From NCBI GenBank assembly GCA_027605045.1, contig JAQFWX010000067.1, positions 124,001 through 188,000 on the forward strand: a stretch of DNA of 64,000 nucleotides, written 5' to 3'. Both the position numbers and the translations under genes were made by a program. Shown here piece by piece: positions 36,056 through 47,783 of the stretch. The DNA comes from Phallus indusiatus. Taxonomy: Eukaryota > Basidiomycota > Agaricomycetes > Phallales > Phallaceae. The notes under the pieces are model-generated. The model searched no databases. It saw only the letters and a list, made by a program, of their open reading frames with translations, and had not been told where the DNA came from. The first letter of the stretch is position 1. Each line of letters opens with the position of its first letter.

Positions 36056-37417
36056 ATGTTGGTACGTATCATATCTCTCATGACTTTTTAAACAACCATC
36101 CTAAAAATAACGTCAGGAAACGTATGCAAATCTCATTCAATACGTCCCCCTCGACCTTCAAGACGGGGACTTATATGAGCCCTTGCCAGCTAATGATCCC
36201 AGCGGCGAACTGGCGCCCAGAATATTCGATGAACTGGCCTCGAGAATTGAGGCTGTCATTGAAGATAACGAGCCTTACGAAATCAGCCTCGTTGGGTGAG
36301 CTATCCCTCTCCAAACTATCTCTCTTTGCTTTGCTTAACCATTCACTTCAGGCTTAAACCTCGTTGCGTGCCAGTAATCCTCATTGGCGTCGCCAATCCA
36401 CATCGAATAGAAGACGTTTTACTGGAAACCAATCTTATATTTAATGTTCATGTGCGACAGTCGTACCCGGCTGTTTTCGCCAACAACTCTGACCGGAATG
36501 GCTCGCCCAGTCAGACGGCGTTAAAACAAACAGACGTACCACCATTAGGGGCGTCATGCGGGCTGATCAAAAACGACAGACATTCAGTCAGTCTCGGGGC
36601 CTACATACATTTATCCTCGCACTCAAAGTCGGTGTGCATGTTAACCGTGCCACCGACTTATGAAGTCTCGAAGGGCGACGTCATCTCTCAACCCAGCGTC
36701 GCCGACAGAGACAAGAGCTACGAGGACGAGAATGAGACATGCAGGGATATTCTCTCCAGAGATCCCTACCAACTGCATGCGTTGGAAATGCGTCGCGAAG
36801 TTCTGTCGGCGACGTTTGAACTGGGAAAAATCATTGGTGTCTCTACCCCTCCCGCTCCGACTTCCCCCGAATGCCACCTTTCCCCAACATCCCCTACTGC
36901 TTCTTTACTCCCCATACCCCCTTCACTGATATGGACCGTGGTCGAGGTGACTCGCGCTGCCGCATCAAGAGCCATGGCGCTCAATAAACCACGAACGCCG
37001 TTATTCAAGCCTATCAAGCCAAGTCGAGTAGAGAGGCTTGAAACGGGGTCGGTGGTATCAAAGCGGGGGCGCACAACATCGCATACCATTGGCACAATAA
37101 ATGGTATCAAATCCCTTTATCGTCTTCCACGAGACGGCCCAGGTGTTCGTCGACTGGACTACATCATTGTCTCGCATCCATGGGATGGCACTTTCTCATA
37201 TCCCGGTGACGCTGGTGCAATTGTCAGCGCGCATGAAAAGCAAGACATTGAAGGAGCGAATAGGATAACCAAACCTGGAAGACCTGTTGGCATGATTGTT
37301 GCCGCCAGTACAAGTGGCCACGTTACCTTTATACAAAGTCTCGATGCCGTCCTGTCGGATATTGAAAGAAGTGGGCTTGGTCAAGTTACGTTCCTTGATC
37401 CTCCTTGTCCGAGTTGA
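36056..37417 (+). CDS. Trypsin-like fold protein, probably inactive
   Basis: Three exons: 36056-36061 (only ATG TTG), 36117-36295 and 36352-37417, giving 416 aa. The order resembles a family of fungal proteins with a trypsin-like peptidase domain: VPVILIGVANP near residue 70, GASCGL at 128-133, SVSLGAYIHL, and a C-terminal block GRPVGMIVAAS...IQSLDAVLSDIE. In active members I expect a histidine after the strand (TxHH type) and GDSGA. Here the corresponding places read LTVPP and GDAGA (Ala349), so nucleophile and histidine appear replaced. The middle 130 residues are charged and of low complexity. Family and inactivity are inferred from motif resemblance. Confidence 0.6.
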
Positions 37418-38305
37418 GTCAAAAAATCTGGTGTTCACCGTTTGGGATTTTGGGAATATTGTATCTTTATTTGTCTTCGTTCAACATCGTGTATCTCTCT
37501 GCATATTGTAATTTTCGTATTAGCTGGTTGTAAAGTCAAGATCGTAATGATACCCACAAATACCATCTTTGCTTTGTCTTTCAAGTTCGTGTGAATGCGT
37601 GTTATAAATCATGTCTGTGAGCTCAGCGACGACCAGTGTCGGTTGACTGTAAGTACCGCGTTGAGGTATATAGCCAGCGTGCTATTGCGGTTAAGTCAGA
37701 TGTGAGAAGGTGAGGGGTAACGTTTTCCACGTCTTTGGGAAGACAGGCTTGCCTTCATTTTATATCTTTCACCGTCTTTGTCCTATTTTTATACAAATCG
37801 ATCCACGTTTCGGTCAGGTCAGGTGAAAGGGACTGCCTTTGTGCACACTCCACTAAAAACTCGTTAGCTGATTCTTATCGATTCCTTTGTTCAAAAGGAA
37901 GTATACGCGAAGAATCCTTTGTTTCGGACGAATTTGGAGGGAATCACTGTTCGACGTTTTGTTGGTGTGTCAATGGAATTCTGCGTAAATTAAGAATGAC
38001 GCGGGGTATTATGAATAGCCAGCTGGGAATGCTAACACACGAACGCCAGGATAGTGTGTTGCCATTCTCCATGATTCTCGAAAGATACGATGATAAGCGT
38101 GACACAAAAATCAGATGTTGCACTTTTCCGAATTGTGTTCGGACGATGCTTCAACATGTATTAGGCATTGTGATTGTGTGGTATTACTTTTATACTTATT
38201 CACATGAAATCTCATGACGGGATTCTCAATCCTACATGCTAAAACACGACATGTAGCTTTTATCGAGTCAGTTTTTGTTTTTACGGGTATCTCCTTCGGC
38301 TTTTG
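37418..38305. other. Convergent 3' flanks
   Basis: A 160-codon plus-strand frame (37735-38217) has no domain and a composition unlike neighbouring genes. Its end overlaps the start of the DNA duplicated at 48612, so I do not call it. Confidence 0.4.
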
Positions 38306-39493
38306 TTAATCGAGGTATTCATCCCCGGTGTAAAATTCGCCCCAACTACATGGTCCATGTTCTGCTTCCCAACTATCATCCACTTCCTCTTCCTCAAAAT
38401 GACCGCTTTCATCCTTGTCATAATAATGGAACCATTGATCCTCCACGAAATTACTCCACATACGAACAAACGATAGATTAGGAAGTTCAACGACAAGATG
38501 ACGAATCAACTCTCCTATAGCGTATCCGCACGCTTCCTCCATATAGACATGCAGATGCGTCAGTTTGGGCAGTTTTTTAATCAGGGCCGGTATCCCGTCC
38601 AAAGCGGTACTGAAATCGATCGGTCCGCGATCTTCACAATCATCGCAAAGATTTTCATTGTCATCATCGTACGGAAGAAAAGGGTAGTAAAGGGATAGAC
38701 GTTCAAGGTTTTCAGAGGATACGTTTTCCACGAATTCTCGGAAGCCTTCGGGAGAGGCAGCGAAGAGAACGCAACTTCGGAGTAGTGGGGCTGACGTGAA
38801 ACCGTCTATGGGACAGTTTCGCGTTACAGAGAGATGAGTGAGACGGAGAAGAAGGCTGGGGTCCACGGGAGAATCGGAGAAAAAAGACTTGAGTGATGGG
38901 AATATGGTTGGTAGGGGTAAGTCTTGTTCTGTTAGGTATGGCTCGATAGGGTCAGATAACTCTTCCAGGCGTAGGCACTTCAAGAGTGGATGTCTCTGGA
39001 AAAAAGAAGCTGCAATATTGGCCTTTTCTTGAGCCGGCATCTCGTCATGGTCAAAAAGTGCTAAAGGTCCGGTAAGGGTCAGCCTCTCTAAAGAAGGCCA
39101 AGTCGCGTTCTTCAGCAAATTCCCGTACGTAAAGGTATAAGGTGACGGCATCACATGAGGAGTTACGATGAGGGCGAAATCGACCAGGGCAAAGCAGTTG
39201 TGAATCAACGTGTCCAGAGCCAATTTTAGAGTTTTGTGATCTGGAGCCGTATCTTTAGCGCGAAATCCAGGTCTATTGATAGCAAGACAGCACGCTGTCA
39301 AGGACCGCAAAGAATTATCTTCGCGACCTGAAGTCGGAGGTATGGTCTGGGCAAAAAGTAGGCGGCGCATTGGCATAATGATCTTGTAGAATTCGCGACA
39401 TGTTAAAGCAAGATGAAGCAGATCTTGTTTGGTGTCCAGTCCTAAGATTACATATTCCTTCAGTTCTTTGGAGAGTTTTTGTAGTAGTTGCAT
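38306..39493 (-). CDS. F-box / LRR-like protein
   Basis: Single exon of 395 aa. The N terminus (ELKEYVILGLDTKQDLLHLA LTCREFYKII, residues about 10-40) has the pattern of a short F-box helix pair, which would bind Skp1 in an SCF ubiquitin ligase. The rest repeats leucine-rich strands (LERLTLTGPL, LKCLRLEELS, LTHLSVTRNC, LTHLHVYMEE, LSFVRMWSNF), as in Agaricomycete F-box proteins. The tail is acidic and aromatic (EAEHGPCSWGEFYTGDEYLD). Target unknown. Its last 100 codons and 3' flank are copied as a fragment at 48612-48925. Confidence 0.75.
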   Translation of the reverse strand: MQLLQKLSKELKEYVILGLDTKQDLLHLALTCREFYKIIMPMRRLLFAQTIPPTSGREDNSLRSLTACCLAINRPGFRAKDTAPDHKTLKLALDTLIHNCFALVDFALIVTPHVMPSPYTFTYGNLLKNATWPSLERLTLTGPLALFDHDEMPAQEKANIAASFFQRHPLLKCLRLEELSDPIEPYLTEQDLPLPTIFPSLKSFFSDSPVDPSLLLRLTHLSVTRNCPIDGFTSAPLLRSCVLFAASPEGFREFVENVSSENLERLSLYYPFLPYDDDNENLCDDCEDRGPIDFSTALDGIPALIKKLPKLTHLHVYMEEACGYAIGELIRHLVVELPNLSFVRMWSNFVEDQWFHYYDKDESGHFEEEEVDDSWEAEHGPCSWGEFYTGDEYLD

Positions 39494-39952
39494 TTTTTTT
39501 TTAGCCTTAGACGGAGCTGGAATCTTGAAAGCGGGTTACTACGTGAATGAAATAGACGCCGACGGGCGCGGCGAAAAAGTCCCATCCTTACTCAGAAGTC
39601 ATTCCGTTCCCGATACATACTTCAAGCTTCAAACTTCAGACGTGATCACATAGTTTTTTTTGCCCTCGCGTACTCGATTAGCTATGTATGCTCATCCTCC
39701 TCCTCTCCAACTACTGGAATCTGTTAGCCAACAACTGAATTGATATTTTAAGAGTCCCTAACCCAAAACAAAACTCACAGCAAAAACGGAAGTTGCCGGC
39801 GGCAAGTGAACGCGCGTCTTCAAATGCATGCGTTGACTCAACTGCCAGCCATAAAGTACCAAAAGTCAACGAATCCATCCGGCATGAACTAGATTGTGCG
39901 AAGCATCCTGGAAGTATATAATATTAAGATGTCCTAGGCTCTCTCCTTTACC
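39494..39952. other. Divergent promoter region
   Basis: Lies between the F-box gene and the small one-helix gene. TATATAAT at 39915-39922 sits about 31 bp before the latter's ATG. No other feature. Confidence 0.45.
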
Positions 39953-40418
39953 ATGTACCCATACCACAAATATCCCGATTATCACTTCTACTCATATCGC
40001 CACAGAATGCCCAGCAGATTGCTATGGTTCTTCTTCGGTGGCGTGGCTGCGACAGTCTGGATGAAAGGAAAACAAGATTGTAGAATTAAATACGAAAGAC
40101 GCTACAATGAGAATTGGGAGGAACGACAAGCACAGCTCAATTCCATACGCGATAGAGCTGCTGATTCGGTAAGTAGCTGCTTGCGATATAATTGGGCGTC
40201 ATATTTATCAACTCTTCGCGTCAAAGGCTGTCGAGTTTTCCGAGGCTGCACTGGACTCAATCTCTACTACTGCAGAGATGTTGAAACAGGTTTGTATAAC
40301 CATTGCTTAGGAGCGTATACATGTATTCACAGTGCTCCATCTTGATTAGAGATTGGCTCAACATCGTGCGTCTTCTCAAAACAACTCGCCGACAGACCCT
40401 AGTAAACAAGACATGTGA
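39953..40418 (+). CDS. Small single-helix membrane protein, unknown
   Basis: Three exons: 39953-40168, 40227-40289 and 40350-40418, giving 115 aa, with all junctions in phase 0. An aromatic N terminus (YPYHKYPDYHFYSYRH) precedes one hydrophobic helix, LLWFFFGGVAATVWMKG (residues about 23-39). A charged, probably helical region follows (RIKYERRYNENWEERQAQL) and an Asn/Ser-rich tail. I do not recognise the family. The layout suits a small protein anchored in an organelle membrane. A TATA box just upstream and clean splicing support a real gene. Confidence 0.65.
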
Positions 40419-40693
40419 TTCCCGTTGATTGACTTGACCGGCTGCCTTCTATAATTCATGTTCTTGTTAATCATTGTAATCCCCCAACATACTGTTGATA
40501 TTTATCTGAATCCACGCTCAACCAGTTGTTTTTAAAGCTTTCGACGTATGTAAATCTAATTTGCTGATGCAAGCGAGATCGACGCAATTTTGATACAAAT
40601 TAAGACACAATAAGTAAATAATAATAAATGCTATCTCTAAGTATTACCAGCGCAAGCTCAAGTCGCTAATATAGACGTTAAATTTTATCCCGA

Positions 40694-42806
40694 TCAAAGA
40701 CTCTGAAGCAAACTCTCAAAGAATTTCGATCTAGGAGTAATAACATAATCAAATGGCTCAGGATGACTATTAGAATTCAAAAAAATTGATCTCAGCCCTG
40801 AACAAACGGAACTTTGAAAAGCTACTCACGTTATGAATTCACCCCAAAACTTCCCTGGAGGGATGGCGGGTTTACCGCCTATGACAACTGGCTCGAAATC
40901 ATAGACGGTTATTAAAGTAGCACACGTTAACCATAGTATAGCATTTGCTAACTGCACTCCTGGACAACGTCTGATAGAATCCCAATGAAGGTTAGTCAGT
41001 CAGCCGTCAAAGGGAAGTTGAGTAGGGTGAACTTGCCTTCGGCCGAATCCAAACGCGAAATCTCTAGGGTCCCTTTGTTTTCGTTTGCCGGCTGCGTCGA
41101 GTTCGAGGAAGCGTTCTGGCATAAACTTTTCCGGGTTGGGATATAATTTTTCGTTGCGGTAGATCATTCTTTGATATTGAAGTTAGACGTCATAGATCAT
41201 TTGAATTATTATTTAAAAAGTAAACCTACATATCATTTGCTATAATCATTGTTCCTTTAGGAATGAAATAGCCATTGTGAATATCATCTTCTCGCGCAAC
41301 ATGCTGAAGACCTAGAGTAAGTAGAACATGGTAAAGTCGAATTCGAAGACCCAATAGAAGACTTACCTAAAGGCGCAATTGTGTATAAACGATGTATCTC
41401 CATGCATAGAGCTTCAAAATAAGGTAGACGAGGACGATCGGCCAGGGTTGGCAAACGGTCGTTTCCAATAACGGTATTAATTTCCTCTTGGGCTTTTCGT
41501 AATTCAGGAGTATGTCTGATAATTCCTAAAATAAAACAACACAATGCGGCAGAAGTCTAAACGATCTCAATCAGCTATACATAATGAAAGTTAACCGCAG
41601 ACAAATTCACGGTATGTGTGCCACCTGTTTTTGAAAATTGTATAAATAAGCACGCATCCCAGAAAGTAAGAAGGGAGGCTTGCCCGAAGTCACCCCTACT
41701 GCGGCCCATGCCAAAACCGACCTCTCCTGTTCTGGCGTGTATTCTCCATTTTCTAAAATATCTGTAATGAAGCAAGGTCGAGCGGTTCCCGATTTCTGGA
41801 AATAGTATTAGCATGAACGCAATAAAAAAAGCTAATCGTACGAGCCATTTGTTCTTTCGTCCAATTGTAAGGACGTGTCAACATATCCTCTCCTTCGTCG
41901 CGATATTTCATGGCTATTGCTTTCCATCCCGTCCCCGGTAGCCAACCTGGAATATGTCGAACTGGATAGACATTAGTTCCGACAAATGAGAAGTGGAAAA
42001 GACCTTACGCATGGGGAAAAAGTCGACGAGAAAAGCACCGCTCTGAGTCATTTCTCCAAAACCATCGTTCACGCTATTGAATACCTTCACAAAATAATCT
42101 TTCTCGTCTTTTACTTCATAACCATAAACAAGCATCAAGAGGAGTGACCCAGTAAAACTGGAATTAGAGTGAAGTTTCAATGATCACCTAAAGGCCTAGA
42201 AACCGAGATTAACCCACAGTTGAAATATCTCTGCATTCTCTCGAGGATTGGCCCGCAAACGAGGTAACATTTTCATAATGCCGTCGTAAATCGCGCTCTC
42301 GAATGTTTCAGCCTTAGAACGAGTACCCATGAAGTTGGCCATATGTCTGCGATGCTCTACCCAAATGCTATCCGTCTGTCTCAGAGCTGTGCTACCCGCC
42401 AAATCAGCCAGTGTACCGATCATAGTCAAGATCGGACGCTCGCTATATATTCGGCTTTTGGTTTCCAGCATCTCATCCACGTATTCGGGACTATTAAGGA
42501 TAATGATGTGGACTCCTAACACGTCAACGTGCACGATGTCACCTTGGAAAAATATGTGAGTGTTTTATACTTTGACCTGTTGAACGTGGTAAAGTATTAC
42601 AGACCATATACTTTAGCCCATTCTCTAAACGTTTTGTAGGTTTTGGATGTGGGCATGTCTTTTATGTTTCCAAATATAGGGAGCGGCTTTGGACCAGGTG
42701 GAAATGGAGCCGGTTGTGATTTCTTCAGAACCTTGTTATAAAGCAAGACTGATGAAGAGATAGCAGCAGAGAGATACATGACGTTGGTCGCGTTGAAATG
42801 CTCCAT
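40694..42806 (-). CDS. Cytochrome P450, copy 1
   Basis: Multi-exon gene. A hydrophobic N terminus (VMYLSAAISSSVLLYNKVL) anchors it in the ER, followed by the PFPPGPKPLPIFGNI hinge. Core motifs: helix I SGGTHTTSA, helix K ExxR as EIHR, FMPERF, and the heme loop FGFGRRRCPG with the ligand cysteine. The last exon, ending at 40694, reads HPEPFDYVITPRSKFFESLL. Two introns appear to use GC donors: 41625-41683 (TCGG|GCAAGC) and the one just before the CPG cysteine (CGAAG|GCAAGT, near 41035). The 14-nt exon 41611-41624 lies between the first of these and the next intron. Substrate unknown. It looks like basidiomycete P450s related to CYP64-type enzymes. Paralogue of the gene at 45375. Confidence 0.9.
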
Positions 42807-43632
42807 CGTTAGTAGAAACTGTTGAGCACAAGTGAGAGTAATTAGAGGAGTAGTCTTCTTTAAATGCAATTGCGAGTGAGGTCAGTACACCGGTATCGGT
42901 GTCAGCTGGCCGGGCTTGCGAAATGTCTTTCAAAAAAAGTATGTTAATCTTTCTCGAGACGTAGGAATGTCAAAATTCTCATAAAGAACCCAATTATTAT
43001 AGTCTAAAATTTTACATTTTTTCATTCAACGGATTGACTGACTTCGACATATTTACCGTGAAACCTTTTTGCTCTTTGGCGGTAGACGGTGAACAATGTT
43101 GAACGAATTGACACACGGTTTCAAATGGCCATAGTAGTTCCCGCTGTAGTCCGGATCAATGGACTTCATGCCAACTCATCCCCGAACCAGTGACCGGAGA
43201 GTACATGTGTGATTAATACTTTCGGAAAATGTCAAGGCTGTGGTGAACACAGCTGAACACGTCCGAGTAACCTACTGATTTGCAGCCACTCAAGCTGTTC
43301 AAGGTGGGAAGTCATTAGATCCAAGTTCATCATATTACCCATATGTAAGTCACTAGTCACTCTGGATGGCACCCGCAATATGATACAGAATTGTATGGAA
43401 CCCGAGATTGTACATGAAAGTGAAAATAAAAATTACAAAAAAAAAAACCTATTGTTCAACTACAATTCCCGCTTGAATAATACATGACAATCAAATGTAA
43501 TCTCTTCCGCCTTTGTTTCAAAATTTTGATGCTGTGACCGCTGAGTTTATTCTCCGTCAGGGTGTCGTCTTTCTTGTTTTCTTCCTCATCTCCCCCATTC
43601 GGGATCGGAAGGCCATTAATCATTGTTCGACA
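42807..43632. other. Intergenic, nothing recognised
   Basis: 5' flank of P450 copy 1 and 3' flank of the acidic protein gene. A run of A at about 43436-43449. No gene seen. Confidence 0.45.
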
Positions 43633-45109
43633 CTAAGTCATCTTCATACTGCTCTTCAACTTTTTCAGTCTCAACAAAGTTTGCTTGCTCCCCTCGGATA
43701 ACCACATCATACCTCCCAGTGTCGGATTCTCCTCTGTGAACTCGCTTACGAAGGATGCGTCATCCGACTCATCTTCCCACTCCAAGTCCTCCTTAACTTC
43801 AGGGAAACCTCTGAAAAGCATCTTCGTGTCCCCATCCACCTCGTTACTGCCGGACGGAGGTCCACTGGCGGAAAACGGAGCTAAATCTGAAGTTCTTTCT
43901 CGCCTGCTCCACCAGAGGTCCCATCCATTGATTTCGCCTTCGTAAGGATCCCAGCTGCCGGCTTCATATTCGCTCGTACAATCGTGGTGATCAATGTCGT
44001 TATCATCATCATCGCTTGCCGGTATCATTTTACGCCAGTATTCGGGTTCTTCAGATAGGACATCTTCTACCGTCGTAATCACTTCTTTTCTTTTGTCCTT
44101 CCTAACGATGGCGATGGAAGGCTCACGAGCCACGGATGATATTCTCGGTTGATCAAATTCTGCGTTCACGTTATGTGTCTTTGAAAACCTATTCATCCAT
44201 TCACCGAGTTCTTCGTCCTTGTCCACTGCGTTCGACTTGGTGACCGCATCCAGAGCCTGAGTTGGCACACGAGGCTCCACCAGTTCGTGAAGCTTAGAGT
44301 TGGCCTCGTCTTCCCCCATCGTAGTCTCGGATTCGTTACCTTCGACAATTTCGCTCTCTGGAAGGAATACATGGGAGCTATAGTAAGATATTGAAATATT
44401 CAGTTAGAGAGGTATCTGATTGACGACTGTATAGTAATCACCTATCAAAGTCAGGATTCCCGGGAGGTAAAGGCCACTGCGAATCATCTGCAAACTCGAG
44501 ATTCTCCTCTTCCAAAGCTTCATACGGATCGAAGGATTTCATTTCAAGTTCATAATTAGACTCATGCTCGGCATTTGCATCGGTTTTCAGAGCTTCTGGA
44601 CATACAACATCCTCGATTGGCTTGAAATCAGAGCAACTAAGGTGGGGTGTTGGTTAGATGATGTGTACTTGAAAGAGAATGGCTACGCACATGCTTTCGC
44701 AGTGGGGGTATGGGTGGGAACATTGAAGAGCAGGAATAGCAGCAGGATGCGCATTTGCCCTGAAAATCGACCTGCGCGAACGCATATGATGTTCAGACAA
44801 TCTCGTTTGATGCATCTAAAGCGTACTAACTCACTCGGAAGGTATAGTTTGTTCGTACAAAGGATTTATAGGGTATTGATGTTGACGATATAGCGATATT
44901 AAGTCATTTTGTTCTTTGGGTTTCACTTGAAGTTGCCTACAAGCGAGAAAAGACTTTAGATACAGCATGTAAAATTGAGAGACGTCTCACCAATTAGTCA
45001 ACGTGTTACTTGAGCGTGCCAGCGAGAACGAAAACTCGGGGACAGACTCGTTTGTCGACATATTGTTTTGCATGAAGTTCTGAATACGCAAAGAATGATT
45101 GATTGACAT
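43633..45109 (-). CDS. Acidic protein of unknown function
   Basis: Five exons, the first 44991-45109 and second 44835-44936. The rest run to the stop at 43633, and the product is about 413 aa. It starts MSINHSLRIQNFMQNNMSTN. The middle has a short Cys/His cluster (LQCSHPYPHCESICSDF), and the second half is very acidic (EALEEENLEFADDSQW, DDDDNDIDHHD, EDLEWEDESDD) with many Trp residues. No known domain is recognised. The exon joins keep frame through GT-AG sites, so I trust the model more than any single exon. Possibly a disordered nuclear or regulatory protein. It lies between the two P450 genes on the same strand. Confidence 0.6.
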
Positions 45110-45374
45110 CGTGCTACTTGTGACAAGAATATATAGGCAAGAAAACCGTTGGACGGTTGGACGAGTCTCACCGTGTCCACACTATGACTCCATATGCCGC
45201 ACCTGTCACTACGTTCAGGTTTAAGGACTCAACATCTTTCGAGTAAAAGGTTGTGTGTAATGAGCGATTCAGAAAGTAAAAGCGCCAAGAAATTCTTAGT
45301 TTATATTTTCATCAAAAAAGCAGGATTATGATTGTAGAAATTTCAGCATTCATGTATAATTACGAGTTACGAGT

Positions 45375-47783
45375 TTAACAATTTTTCAGGAGACTTTCCC
45401 AGTGTGATTTAGGAGTGATAACATATTCAAATGGTTCAGGATGGCTTTAGTCGGGAAGGCATAAGCATGGTCCAAAATCAAATCGAGGATCACAACTCAC
45501 GTTATAAGGTCACCGGCAAATCTCGCTGAAGGAATAGCAGGTTTACCGTTTTTGATGATTGGTTTGATATCGAAGACAGTTATTAACACGGAGGACGCTA
45601 GCCATACCATCGCGTTGGCTAAATGTACGCCTGGACATCTTCTAATATACGATATGCGCAATTATATAATTGAGTGATGGCTTAAAAACTAAAAAAAAGG
45701 AATCAAACCTGCGTCCGTATCCAAACATGAAGTCGGTTGGGTCCCTTTGTTTCCGCTTACCCTCTTCGTCAAACCCAAGAAAGCGTTCCGGTAGAAATTT
45801 TTCTGGATGTGGATATAACTTTTCATCTCGATGGAAATGTCTAAAGAAAGTCAAATATAGAGACGAATGAAAATCAAGAGAGAAAGAAAAAGAAGCACAT
45901 GTTATTTGCAAACAGAATACTCCCTTTTGGGATAAAATATCCATCGTGAACATCGTCTTCTCGAGCCACGTGCTGGAGACCTTGAGGGAGCGAACGTTAG
46001 AAAGCTCTGAATATAATACTTAAAAGAAATACTGACCTAAAGGGCCTATCGTGTAGCAACGATGAACTTCTAGACACAGTGCTTCGAAATATGGAAGAAG
46101 GGGGCGATCTGCCAAGGTCGGCAGACGATCATTTCCAATGACGACTTGAATTTCCTCCTGAGCTTTTTGCAGTTCAGGAGTGTGTCTCACCATGGCCAAC
46201 AAGAAGCACGATAGCGCACCGGCGGTCTGCATACATATTCAATCCGGAGGTGAACCGTGAGTTCAATGACACTTACTGTATGTGCGCCACCTGTTGTTTC
46301 CTATGTTAATAGTATACATATGTCGAAAAGGGGAGAACATACAGGGGGGGTGATGGATTAGCGGTACCATCACCGGGGGGTGTCTCTGATTATGTCAGGG
46401 GTGTCCTTCATCCGAATGTGAGTTCGAATCCCCTCACACACGCCGCTATGTAGGCCTCTGTTACCGCAGAGCGGAGTTTTAGTGGGTATTGGGGACGAGT
46501 CCCACACTACCTATCTAGGTGTGCCTAAATGCATTTCTCCGCTCGGTTAGTTAGGGTAGTGGACCGAGTTGACAAGGGGTGTCAAATGACACTCTCACTC
46601 GAAAACTATCTTTAAGCTCCACCAAAAAAAAAAAAAAAGGGAGAACATACCAGCGTATATCGCACCTGCAGCCCATTGTATAACCTTTTCCTGTTCAGCT
46701 GAGAACCCTCCTTCTTCCAATATGTCCGTTACAAAACAAGGTCGAGCAGTTCCCAAGTTCTTGGGGGTCGTAATTATGGTAGATATATATATATATATGT
46801 ATGGCTAATGAAGATTATCATACCATTTGTTCCTTCGTCCAATCATAGGGGTATGTTAACATTTCATTCAAGGTTTGACGGTATTTCATAGCTTTCCTCT
46901 TCCAGCTGGCGCCAGGAAACCAACTTGGAATAAACCTCACTACAAAGGGATTTCAGAAAGAGAGTCATAATATAAAATGAAATGAAGAACATTACTTAAT
47001 GGAAAAAAATCGACGGAAAAGGCCCCGCTTTGAGTAGTTTCGCCGAAATCATCCATCGCCTTTGTGACTATATTGACGAGAATATCGTCGTCATCGGTTA
47101 CTTGATATCCATAAACAAGTATTAAGACAACAGATCCGGCATAGCTATTGCAGAGAGTGGATAGGTGAAGTTTCTGTATTTTTTTTTTTAGTTACGAAAC
47201 ACTTACTGTTGAAAAGATTCTAGCTGCTTTCCCGGATCTTTGAACAAGCGGGGCAGAAGTTTCTTGATTTCTTCATCGAGCACATTTTCAAACCTTTCCA
47301 CTTTGGAGCGAGTGCCGAGAAAGTTGGACATATATCTTCTTTGCTCTAACCAGATGCTGTCGAAAGGTCTTAAAGCGGGTCCATCTTCCCAACCAACAAG
47401 TTTACCAGCCATCATTAATGTCGGGCGCTCGCTGTATAAGCGATTCTTCAATTCCAAGAGCTCGTTTACATATTTGAGATCGTTGAGGATGATGATATGC
47501 TGGCCCATAACGTCAACATGTACGATCCCACCTAATATCAAGCATCCAATATGCAGGGCCAACTTGTGCGAAAGGAGAATCGCAACTAACCATACGTTAT
47601 GGCCCACTCTCCAAATGTCTTGTATGTTTTTGTCTTCGGCATGTCCCATAAATTCCCAATGAACGGAAATGATTTGGGGCCTGGTGGGAAAGGGGCAGGT
47701 TGTGTTTTCTTCAGGTGTTTGTTGTAAAACAAAAATGACGAAGAAGTAGCGATAGCAAGATATAACATTTTCGTTGAATCCAT
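45375..47783 (-). CDS. Cytochrome P450, copy 2 (intron holds a SINE)
   Basis: Multi-exon paralogue of the gene at 40694. First exon 47591-47783 has the anchor (MLYLAIATSSSFLFYNKHL) and PFPPGPKSFPFIGNL. Later exons show ETTGGAHT (a 24-nt exon, 46277-46300) followed by TAGALSCFLL in helix I, then EVHR in helix K, FLPERF, and FGYGRRRCPG at the heme. The end is HPEPFEYVITPKSHWESLL. The intron before the 24-nt exon (46301-46650) is 350 bp because of the SINE and would have been about 42 bp without it. All other motifs are intact, so the enzyme is probably functional if splicing tolerates the insertion. Substrate unknown. Confidence 0.9.
46343..46638 (+). mobile_element. tRNA-derived SINE in P450 intron
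   Basis: A 296-bp element. The head is tRNA-like, with an A-box-like GGATTAGCGGTACC at about 46355 and a B box GAGTTCGAATCCC at about 46423. An unrelated body follows, ending in an A run at 46624-46638. It is flanked by a 12-bp target duplication, GGGAGAACATAC, at 46331-46342 and 46639-46650. The orientation is plus, antisense to the host gene. The right-hand duplication contains the host intron's 5' donor (GTATGT on the minus strand), so both copies can act as donor. Confidence 0.88.

Noticed and set aside
37735..38217. 160-codon plus-strand frame
   Set aside because: No domain, no splice context and a composition unlike nearby genes. It lies in the 3' flank between convergent genes.
44564..44893. 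109-codon plus-strand frame
   Set aside because: Shadow of exons of the minus-strand acidic protein gene, whose spliced frame is continuous across this part.
46343..46440. tRNA-like sequence with A and B boxes
   Set aside because: It is the head of the SINE. It lacks a foldable tRNA cloverleaf, is followed by a body and an A run, and has target duplications.
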